From Deltaproteobacteria bacterium UBA6601 (GTDB lineage: Bacteria; Myxococcota_A; UBA796; UBA9615), in contig DJIF01000029.1 of assembly GCA_002433485.1 (NCBI GenBank), positions 1 to 6,269 of the forward strand: 6,269 bases of DNA. The letters are read 5' to 3'. Made by a program: the position numbers and the translations under genes. Position 1 is the stretch's first letter. Every line of letters begins with the position of its first letter. Of this stretch, positions 1 through 5,404 are shown one piece after another. The notes beneath the pieces are model-generated. The model made no database searches and was not told the origin of the DNA. It saw only the letters and a program-made list of their open reading frames with translations.

Positions 1-63
1 GCTGGTGTCGTCGTCGTCGCCGCTGGTGTCGTCGTCGTCGCCGCTGGCGTCGTCGTCGTCGCC
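1..63 (-). repeat. 21-bp tandem repeat, three copies, encoding a DDDD-Ser/Thr heptad
   Basis: Three 21-bp units lie at 1-21, 22-42 and 43-63. The first two are identical and the third differs by one base (ggtgtc to ggcgtc on the plus strand). On the coding strand each unit gives a seven-residue block of Gly, four Asp, Thr or Ala, and Ser. The array probably continues past the left edge. The near-identity of the codons suggests recent expansion by slippage or unequal recombination. Confidence 0.85.
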
Positions 64-210
64 GGAAGCGGAGTCGTCATCGTCGTCATCGCCTCCGCCA
101 CGTCGGGCGTCACCACCGCAGCCTGCGGCTACCAGCAGCAGCGTCAGGGCGAGCAGCCCCAGGAGGTTGTGGATGCGACGCAGCAGGAATAGACGGTTTG
201 ATTCAGGCAT
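1..210 (-). CDS. Asp-rich repeat lipoprotein, N-terminal part (runs off window)
   Basis: The first 70 codons are visible; the rest lies beyond the left edge. The protein starts with a basic n-region (LLRRIHN), a hydrophobic core (LLGLLALTLLLVAA) and a lipobox VAAGC with the lipidated Cys at residue 31. It then has a Gly/Arg segment and a low-complexity tail of DDDD blocks separated by Ser-Gly, Ala-Ser-Gly or Thr-Ser-Gly. The start is an ATG with GGAG about 7 nt upstream. Such Asp-rich linkers usually tether a folded domain away from the membrane in deltaproteobacterial lipoproteins, and that domain would lie outside the window. It is the sixth exported protein on this strand, but a 113-bp gap with a hairpin separates it from the gene at 324-1400, so membership of the same transcript is uncertain. 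Function unknown. Confidence 0.8.
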   Translation of the reverse strand, partial: MPESNRLFLLRRIHNLLGLLALTLLLVAAGCGGDARRGGGDDDDDDSASGDDDDASGDDDDTSGDDDDTS

Positions 211-280
211 GGGAAAACTCCAGTTGATACGCCCAGATTGCAGAACGCAACGAGAATCGCAGCAAGGAAATAGTGGGATG

Positions 281-303
281 AGCTCCCTTCGTCAAGGGCA
301 GCT
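281..303 (-). terminator. hairpin after the barrel gene, possible weak terminator
   Basis: Arms AGCT+CCCTT (281-289) and AAGGG+C+AGCT (294-303) form a 9-bp stem with one bulged base and a CGTC loop (GACG on the minus strand). It lies 20 nt past the TAA of the gene at 324-1400 and about 70 nt before the next start codon. The minus-strand sequence after it has only scattered T residues (ATTTCCTT), so intrinsic termination may be weak or partial. It could equally protect the mRNA end. I see no convincing promoter in the rest of this gap. Confidence 0.4.
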
Positions 304-323
304 TTGGTGGAGCTGACCAGGAC

Positions 324-1400
324 TTAATGCTGGTGGCCTTGTTTTGCCTTTCCCGGTCGAGGCCGGGCAACGATTCCAGAGATCCCCAGAGTAAAGGCCA
401 GCGGGCGCTTGAATTGGGCGCCTTCGCTGCGCTCATAGATGCGGGTGACCAGGTTACCCTGCAGCGCCAGGCGCGGGGTGATGTTCCAGCTAAGGCCCAT
501 GCGCAGTGCGACAGCGAGCTGACCGGAGTTCTCGCCGACCGCCCCTCCCCAGAACTCGGGCGAGAGCCACTGGCAGCCAGCGAGCATAGAGAGCTGGAGG
601 GTATCGATCGGGGCAGGGAGTCTTAGTGTTGGCCCCACTTCGGCGCCGATCTGACGGGAGCCTCGGTAGCCCTTGCTGTTGGCATACAGTGGAATCCGTC
701 CGTGGCCTCTGGCGATCAGGCCCCAGCTCTGGCCGCGGACAATGAGTGCCGCATCGATCATTGGGTCAAAGGTGCCATTACCGAATTGCAGGTGCTGATG
801 TTCCTGCTCCAGTGCTGCGGCGGCGAAGGGGTCGTCTTCGATGCGTCCGGTGGGCAGGCTCAGGCCGAGGCCGAAGTTCAGCAGTAGCGGTGTGCCCTGG
901 ATTGCTCCGCTCCACCGCCCCATGAAGCGTGCATCGCCCAGGCCAATCAGAGTCTCGTTACGATGGTGGATGTCACCGTAGGGCGGCTGAAAGGTGCTGC
1001 CGTCGGTGAGCCGGTATTGGATCCCTGAGATTTTCAGGTCAATGGGCAAGGCAAAGCCGAGCTGAAAACCCTTGCCCAGTCCGGCGCTTATGCCCGGCTC
1101 CAGGCGTATCAGAGCGATGCTCTGGTCGTGCTCGTGGTCGGGGATTTCCTGTTCGGCGCAGGTAACCGGAGCGATGCTTGGACAGGAGGCCGGGTGAACG
1201 GCTCGGCTGCTGGTGCCGGTGACAAAGAAGTCCCAGCGGAGCTGGCCGAGGTCGAGGAGAGGATTGGTTTCGGAGGCTCCAACCTGGAGCTGCGGATTAC
1301 TTCAGCCCGCTCACGAGGCGACCGCTGCTGAGGGCAGCGCCAGGGCCAGCAGCAGGGCGCTCAGCCAAAGGGCTTGCAGCGCTGTCTTAAGCGCGCTCAT
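324..1400 (-). CDS. candidate selenoprotein: exported barrel-like protein with UxxU motif
   Basis: Read with TGA as selenocysteine, the gene codes for 358 residues. The ATG at 1398-1400 overlaps the stop of the upstream HMA-thioredoxin gene (ATGA), and AAGG lies about 7 nt before it. Residues 1-29 are a clean signal peptide (basic start, Leu/Ala-rich core, PSAAVA cleavage site). The TGA codons are at residues 30 (1311-1313) and 33 (1302-1304), giving S-U-A-G-U-S-N-P. The same frame then stays open for 325 codons to a TAA at 324. The body has two Cys (73 and 81), a DHEHD cluster (88-92), an IHH, an HQH, and alternating hydrophobic/glycine stretches such as LLLNFGLGLSLP and LQLSMLAGCQW, typical of an outer-membrane beta-barrel. 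It ends in HQH rather than an aromatic residue, so the barrel call is moderate. No Met or other likely start lies between the TGAs and the body. Alternatives are a pseudogene with two nonsense codons, or a Cys gene with sequencing errors. Substrate unknown; metal or redox handling is inferred from the partner gene. Confidence 0.72.
1276..1290 (-). promoter_or_regulatory. candidate bacterial SECIS hairpin
   Basis: On the coding strand, GCTCC-AGGTT-GGAGC forms a perfect 5-bp stem with a 5-nt loop. It begins exactly 11 nt after the second TGA (1302-1304), so the loop begins 16 nt after that codon; from the first TGA the loop is 28 nt away. The E. coli fdhF SECIS upper stem-loop also starts 11 nt after its UGA and presents an AGGUCU loop in which the GU is read by SelB. 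Here the loop AGGUU keeps the GGU core. The match in spacing and loop is visible directly; function is inferred. It lies inside the coding region, as bacterial SECIS elements do. Confidence 0.65.
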
Positions 1401-2122
1401 TGCCTCGCCTTGGCAGCGCGCTTGCGATGTTTATCCATGACCGCCATGGCTCGCTTCACCTCCATCCCACGGTAGATGATCCTGCCCTTGGGAGCGTGGA
1501 CGATGAACCAGGGCACGCCAGTGACGTACTGCAGGTGCTGAGCAACGACAGGCTGCTGGTAGGAGTCTTCGGGCGTCTCGCCGGACAGGTCAATGACTCG
1601 AACTGCCACGTCTCGGTGCTTGCGGAGATAGTCGGACAGGGCTTGTGCGGCGTCGTGGCAGGGAGCGCACCAGGGAGCTCCGAAGTCGAAGATTGTGTAG
1701 CTCTCGGCGGCGAGATGCTGGTCGAGCTCGACTTCTTCGCCGGTTGAGATGGTCTTTACCGGGAGCCCTTTGCTGTGGGCGTCCCAGGGGGCGGGCAGGT
1801 TTCCGCCGAGCCCTTCTGGACAGCTCTCAACAGCTTGCTCCGCCTTTAGTACATAGCCAGCCAACTTAAGTGCTGCCTGGGCGGCTTCTAGGTCAAAACG
1901 ACCCTCTGTCTGGATGCAGGCGCGCCCCTGTAGATGGGAGGCGTTGACCGCTGCTACGCCCTTAATGGTCATAAGGGCCTCGCTAATCGTGGTGGAGCAG
2001 CTGGTGCAGGTCATACCGTCGATGTCGAGCAGGTAGCGCTGTCCCTTATCGGCTGCAGCGGAAGGTGCTCCAAGGGCAAGCAGCAGCGCACATAGCAGAG
2101 ACCACAGGGAGGATCGCAGCAT
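1397..2122 (-). CDS. exported HMA-domain / thioredoxin-fold fusion protein
   Basis: The product has 241 residues. Residues 1-24 are a signal peptide (MLRSSLW, then a Leu/Ala core, cleavage near PSAAA). An HMA domain spans about 27-97 with GMTCTSC (Cys39, Cys42), the metal-binding loop of MerP/CopZ-type domains. A thioredoxin fold spans about 122-220 with WCAPC (Cys152, Cys155) and the cis-Pro region GVPW (Pro204). The protein should be periplasmic, coupling metal capture to thiol/disulfide exchange on the metal or a partner. The frame is open upstream to 2281, but the ATG at 2122 starts the signal peptide and the preceding stretch looks non-coding. An ATG at 2164 is an alternative, and neither has a strong Shine-Dalgarno site. 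The stop overlaps the start of the candidate selenoprotein, so the two are probably made together. The basic C-terminus (KHRKRAAKARQ) is unexplained. Domain assignment is firm; substrate metal is unknown. Confidence 0.88.
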   Translation of the reverse strand: MLRSSLWSLLCALLLALGAPSAAADKGQRYLLDIDGMTCTSCSTTISEALMTIKGVAAVNASHLQGRACIQTEGRFDLEAAQAALKLAGYVLKAEQAVESCPEGLGGNLPAPWDAHSKGLPVKTISTGEEVELDQHLAAESYTIFDFGAPWCAPCHDAAQALSDYLRKHRDVAVRVIDLSGETPEDSYQQPVVAQHLQYVTGVPWFIVHAPKGRIIYRGMEVKRAMAVMDKHRKRAAKARQ

Positions 2123-2204
2123 AGGTTCAAGGCTATGCCGTGCAGTTAGGAAAGCAAGTGGCATTAGATTCCGGATTGGACAGCCTTCTTTCTGTACCAG
2201 TCCT

Positions 2205-2825
2205 TTACAGACAGCGAACGCCCGCGTCCTCATCGTGAACGCAGTTGTGTTGCTGCCAGCCGTCGTGGTCGCAATCTTCAATGCGTTGTTCGGATCCGCT
2301 GCAGCCCACGTTATCCAGCCAGATCTCCATGGACTCGTCTCCCGGGCCGAAGGCTGCGTTCCCGACCGCCTCGGCCGATTCGCTGGGAAGGCCGAGCTGT
2401 CTGCAGGCTACCTGAGCATCTGCGGTGCCCCAGGAGTCGTCGCAGATGGTTCCCCACTGACCGGAATAGTAGATCTCGATTCGCCCTTCGAAGCCGCTAC
2501 CCGTGCCCGCCAGCCTCAGATCGCCGTCCAGCGCGGATCCTCCTGAGGTGTCGTCATCGTCGCTGAGGTCATCGTCATCGTCGCTGAGGTCATCGTCATC
2601 GTCGCTGAGGTCATCGTCATCGTCGCCGGGCATCGGACCCACCAGGTCGTCATCGTCGTCGCTCAGGTCGTCGTCATCGCCAGGCAGGTTGATCCCGCCA
2701 CTGTCATCGACCTCATCGTCCGGGCTGTAGTCGATGCGGTCTGGGGCAATGCAGGCCGTCAGCAGACCAATGAGCGAGACCGTTACCAGCAGTTGTGACC
2801 AGCGCAAGGCTCTATCTATTCGCAT
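2205..2825 (-). CDS. lipoprotein with Asp-rich linker and SRCR domain
   Basis: The product has 206 residues: signal peptide with lipobox LLTAC (Cys25), the module C-I-A-P-D-R…SPDDEVDDSGG (25-44) shared with the neighbouring lipoprotein, an Asp-rich linker (50-92) made of DDDDDLS repeats, and a scavenger receptor cysteine-rich domain (about 100-206). The SRCR call rests on RLAGTGSGFEGRIEIYYSGQ, WGTICDDSW, ACRQLG, WLDNVGCSG, DCDHDGW and the final VRC, with six Cys at 128, 141, 175, 185, 195 and 205 as in group A domains. SRCR domains are mainly animal extracellular binding modules and occur sporadically in bacteria. The protein is probably anchored in the outer membrane with the disulfide-bonded domain outside the cytoplasm. 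The start overlaps the end of the upstream gene by 10 bp, and no strong Shine-Dalgarno site is seen, which suggests coupling. Ligand unknown. Confidence 0.9.
   Translation of the reverse strand: MRIDRALRWSQLLVTVSLIGLLTACIAPDRIDYSPDDEVDDSGGINLPGDDDDLSDDDDDLVGPMPGDDDDDLSDDDDDLSDDDDDLSDDDDTSGGSALDGDLRLAGTGSGFEGRIEIYYSGQWGTICDDSWGTADAQVACRQLGLPSESAEAVGNAAFGPGDESMEIWLDNVGCSGSEQRIEDCDHDGWQQHNCVHDEDAGVRCL
2563..2625 (-). repeat. 21-bp tandem repeat encoding DDDDDLS
   Basis: Three near-perfect 21-bp units begin at 2563, 2584 and 2605 (each starts ctgagg on the plus strand). On the coding strand they give the heptad of five Asp, Leu and Ser in the linker of the SRCR lipoprotein. Degenerate copies flank it, for example near 2660. 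The 21-bp period is the same as in the left-edge lipoprotein, but the Leu-Ser spacer differs, so the two arrays probably arose separately. Confidence 0.85.
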
Positions 2826-3229
2826 TCTTGAGCATCGAAGAACAGCTCTTCACAGTTAAATTCTTCATCGCATTCGCCATTGCCAAACAAGGATGCTGGG
2901 CTGCAGTCTCCGTTGCAGTCGAGGATCTCGTCTTGCGGCATGGTTTCGGCATCGATGGGTCCGCAGTCCGCCGTCTCGGGGGTCGTGTCTTGGTCATCGT
3001 CATCGTCATCGTCGCCCTCAACAGCAACGTCTCCTGAACTCCCGGTGCTGGAGCCGCCATTGTTGCTACTGCCATTGCCGTCGCCAAGCGGGGGCAGGCT
3101 GACCCCGCCGCTGTCATCCACTTCATCGTCGGGGCTGAAGTCGGTGCGGCTTGGGGCGACGCATGCTGGCAGAGTGAGCAGGGAGATGCCCGCGATGAGG
3201 GCTAGAAAGCGGCTGAGGAAGATGTTCAT
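2816..3229 (-). CDS. lipoprotein with Asp-rich linker and LNR-like Cys-rich domain
   Basis: The product has 137 residues. The signal peptide ends in the lipobox LPAC (Cys23). The module V-A-P-S-R-T-D-F then SPDDEVDDSGG follows (24-42), then a Gly/Ser linker and a run of seven Asp (73-79). The C-terminal 50 residues have six Cys (89, 105, 109, 120, 126, 136) in the pattern DCNGDCSPASLFGNGECDEE, then FNC and FDAQEC. This resembles the Lin-12/Notch repeat pattern (GDGxCD, CN, DGGDC), which in bacteria often appears after DCNGNCAPASW. The usual final DGGDC is here FDAQEC, so calcium binding may be altered. The start is supported by GGAG 6 nt upstream, lying in the 17-bp gap after the barrel gene. 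The neighbouring lipoprotein is a mosaic paralogue. Function unknown; a surface-exposed binding role is inferred. Confidence 0.82.
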   Translation of the reverse strand: MNIFLSRFLALIAGISLLTLPACVAPSRTDFSPDDEVDDSGGVSLPPLGDGNGSSNNGGSSTGSSGDVAVEGDDDDDDDQDTTPETADCGPIDAETMPQDEILDCNGDCSPASLFGNGECDEEFNCEELFFDAQECE

Positions 3230-3246
3230 GACGGTCTCCGCTTGGG

Positions 3247-4587
3247 TCAGGGAAGATAGACGGTCACGCCCGCCTGGCTGAAGAAGGAGCCCTGTTCACC
3301 GGCCAGCAGGTCACCGCCGACGGTGACGTCGATGTCCACCGGCTCGAAAGGAAAGGACAGGCCAAAGGAAGCGCTGAGCATGGGGTCTGCATTGTTTTGA
3401 CTGCTGTTGCTCAGGGCTAGAAGACCATCTTCATCCCCTTGCTCCTGGCCTCCGTTGTTCAGGCCCAGCGCCATGCCCGCGCGGATGCAGCCGCGCAGGC
3501 GAAGGTGTGCCATGAGATCGACCTCAGCGCCGATGGTGATGACCGGCAGTCGCACCCGGGTCTGGCTCTGCTTGCCCTCGGCCCAGGCCTCATCGCTCTC
3601 CAGGTTGTCGAAAGAGACGACGTTGTGCAGTACATCTGTAGAGATGCTGAACACCGCCAGCATGGAATCGGTCGGGCGGTAGTTGACTGCGGTACCCAAG
3701 GTGAGGGCGAGTGCGGTTGAGATCAATTCGTCGTCCTCTGAGGCGAGGTTGGCGAGGCGGTTATTGGAGAACACCGAAGCTCGCCCGTAAGCGATGCTGA
3801 TGGCCGGTAGCAGCGAGAGGCTCTTGCGAATTTTGACCGGCATGCGGAAGCCGCCAGAGACACTTACTGCTCCCTGTAGTCCGGTGGTCAGGTCGGTGAA
3901 GTGCTCGTCGGCTTCCCCGGAGGGTCCGCTGCTCCACATGTGCGAAAGCGTATCAGCCCAGTCGCTGGCAGAGGTGAAGCGGAACCAGCCTTGCGGTGCC
4001 ATCTTGCGGCTGTCGGCCGCGACGCCGATGGATGCTGAGATGTAGTGTGAGCCCGTGGTGTTGGTGGTGACCACTGACTCCTGACGGTCGTCAATGACGA
4101 ACTGCTCATTGTAGCTTCGCGTGCGGCCGAAGGCGGCGTATGCACCAATGCCCAGAGCCACGCCACCCAGATCAAAGGACAGCATCATGTCGATGGGTAG
4201 GTATCGATCTGTCTGCGGTGCGCCAGCTGAATAGATGGGAGCCACCGCCGCCAACATTGCCCCCTGGTCGGCGTAGCGATCGGCGGGGCGGTTCAGGTAC
4301 AGGCCAAAGGTGAACTTGCTATTGCCGAGCAGGGTTCCGCCCAGGGGCTCAAGGGTGATGCCATTGCCAGCGCCGATGCCCAGATTGACGTCGATGCGGT
4401 TGCGGTAGATACCCGCCAGCGCTGGATTCATGAAGACATCGGTAGAGTCTTCCAGGAACAGGAAGGTCATACCTTCGCGCGGGTCTCCGACCAGCCCTTC
4501 GACCCGGACCGGGTTGGCAGCAGAGGTTGCAGGAAGCAGCAGCGATAGTGCGATAAGGGGCAGCAGGTAACGGGGCGTTCGGGACAC
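3247..4587 (-). CDS. outer-membrane beta-barrel protein
   Basis: The product has 446 residues with a signal peptide (MSRTPRYLLPLIALSLLLPATSA, cleavage near residue 23). The mature part begins with a plug-like region containing DSTDVFMNPALAG, similar in style to the NPA motif near the N-terminus of FadL/PorV-type barrels. Many alternating amphipathic strands follow (for example LGGVALGIGAYAAFG, LSLLPAISIAYGRASVF, LALTLGTAVNYRP, LSASFGLSFPF), ending in QAGVTVYLP. The start is a GTG with AGGAG 9 nt upstream, and the next in-frame signals support no other start. It is the first gene of the exported-protein cluster, 17 bp before the LNR-like lipoprotein. A FadL-type role in hydrophobic compound uptake would fit the adjacent lipid genes, but this is only suggested. 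Exact family not recognised. Confidence 0.75.
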   Translation of the reverse strand: MSRTPRYLLPLIALSLLLPATSAANPVRVEGLVGDPREGMTFLFLEDSTDVFMNPALAGIYRNRIDVNLGIGAGNGITLEPLGGTLLGNSKFTFGLYLNRPADRYADQGAMLAAVAPIYSAGAPQTDRYLPIDMMLSFDLGGVALGIGAYAAFGRTRSYNEQFVIDDRQESVVTTNTTGSHYISASIGVAADSRKMAPQGWFRFTSASDWADTLSHMWSSGPSGEADEHFTDLTTGLQGAVSVSGGFRMPVKIRKSLSLLPAISIAYGRASVFSNNRLANLASEDDELISTALALTLGTAVNYRPTDSMLAVFSISTDVLHNVVSFDNLESDEAWAEGKQSQTRVRLPVITIGAEVDLMAHLRLRGCIRAGMALGLNNGGQEQGDEDGLLALSNSSQNNADPMLSASFGLSFPFEPVDIDVTVGGDLLAGEQGSFFSQAGVTVYLP

Positions 4588-4614
4588 GACGGTGATCTCC
4601 TGGGTTGGCGATGT

Positions 4615-4649
4615 CCTGCCCTGGGGCAGGCCTGTGTCGTCAAACAGGC
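4615..4649. other. two adjacent hairpins in the leader before the barrel gene
   Basis: CCTGCC-CTGG-GGCAGG (4615-4630) is a 6-bp stem with a 4-nt loop. GCCTGT (4630-4635) and ACAGGC (4644-4649) form a second 6-bp stem with an 8-nt loop, sharing one base with the first. A third, small dyad, CCAGG-CT-CCTGG, lies at 4679-4690. All are in the 124-bp gap between the hydroxylase stop and the barrel GTG. There is no T-tract, so an intrinsic terminator is not obvious. They could be a leader structure or an operator for the barrel cluster. I see no good promoter match here. Confidence 0.35.
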
Positions 4650-4711
4650 TACCGAGTCGGCACCACTGGCCGCAAGCGCCAGGCTCCTGGAGGTTTCTGT
4701 GGTGATGCTAC

Positions 4712-5404
4712 TCAGGGCAGTTGCAGGGCACCTGCAGGCAGCACTTCAGGGTGCAGATCGCGCACTGTCGGGGAGCGGGGTACGGTCTCTGGTTGTGGTG
4801 CCGTGCCCATCACCACATCGCCCGAGGTCATGCTTACCCCAAGCCAGTTGGTTTCGTTTTTGAAGTGATGCAGTCGGTGGCTCCGAACGAGGCGTCGGTA
4901 GGGTCCCCAGCTCGGGCAGTAGCGAATGTGGGCCAGGTAGTGCACCCACTCGTAGTGCAAGCCGAGGATGAGCACCGTGACCACGGCGCTCCAGCTCGCC
5001 GGCCAGGGGCTAAGCGCGGCCATCATCATCAGCTTGCTCAGCGCCAGTAGCAGGCCAGGAATCGGGATGAAGGCGCGCTCAAAGCGCCACGGGTCACGGT
5101 GGTGGGCGCGGTGACGGCGCGCGTTGAGGGGGTCGATTCGGACCCCCAACACTCGCCTTGGTCGAAAGTGAAGCAGGTGAACGTGCACCAACCACTCCAC
5201 CATGGGCCAGACCAGCACAATGCCAGCGGTGATGAGCAGGTCGACTGTGGAGAATGGCCCTGCGTAGAAGCGCAGCGCAATGCAGCCAAGCAACACCAGG
5301 CTCAGCAGCCTGGGACTGGCATGGCCAAAGAAGATCGTAAGGGCCTTGCCGAGCTGGTTTGGGGTGTCGGCTGGCTGGGCGAGCGCTTCTTGAGGCTCTT
5401 TCAT
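4712..5404 (-). CDS. fatty acid hydroxylase superfamily membrane protein
   Basis: The product has 230 residues with the His pattern of the membrane di-iron fatty acid hydroxylase/sterol desaturase superfamily: EWLVHVHLLH (70-79), RRHRAHH (96-102), HYEWVHYLAH (150-159) and RSHRLHH (174-180), followed by NETNWLGVS. Hydrophobic segments near 32-46, 54-68, 112-130 and 138-150 place it in the inner membrane with the His boxes on one face. Members add oxygen to acyl, sterol or carotenoid substrates; the substrate here cannot be told. The ATG (5402-5404) overlaps the TGA of the regulator gene as TGATG, with GGAGG 10 nt upstream, so it is translationally coupled to it. The regulator's FadR-like character favours a fatty acid or lipid substrate. 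The C-terminal 30 residues are Pro-rich and variable. Confidence 0.88.
   Translation of the reverse strand: MKEPQEALAQPADTPNQLGKALTIFFGHASPRLLSLVLLGCIALRFYAGPFSTVDLLITAGIVLVWPMVEWLVHVHLLHFRPRRVLGVRIDPLNARRHRAHHRDPWRFERAFIPIPGLLLALSKLMMMAALSPWPASWSAVVTVLILGLHYEWVHYLAHIRYCPSWGPYRRLVRSHRLHHFKNETNWLGVSMTSGDVVMGTAPQPETVPRSPTVRDLHPEVLPAGALQLP

Noticed and set aside
5..316. Plus-strand Ser-rich frames opposite the Asp-rich repeats (also around 2503-2730 and 2880-3281).
   Set aside because: Poly-Ser arises from the reverse complement of Asp codons. The minus-strand frames have lipoboxes, ribosome sites and recognisable domains.
324..1049. A shorter version of the barrel gene starting at a TTG codon (1049).
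   Set aside because: It would remove the signal peptide and about 85 well-formed residues in the same frame. The ATGA-coupled start at 1400 is far better supported.
1302..1313. Pseudogene caused by two nonsense mutations, or sequencing errors.
   Set aside because: Two independent changes 9 nt apart, both to TGA, both in frame and at CxxC spacing, with the long downstream frame intact and a SECIS-like hairpin next to them, are less likely than recoding. It remains the main alternative.
1276..1400. Programmed frameshift between the signal peptide and the body.
   Set aside because: Signal peptide and body are in the same frame, so no shift is needed.
2123..2281. N-terminal extension of the HMA-thioredoxin gene up to 2281.
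   Set aside because: It would overlap the SRCR gene's end, reads like non-coding sequence, and puts 53 residues before a textbook signal peptide.
2563..2625. CRISPR array.
   Set aside because: Units are contiguous 21-bp coding repeats with no unique spacers.
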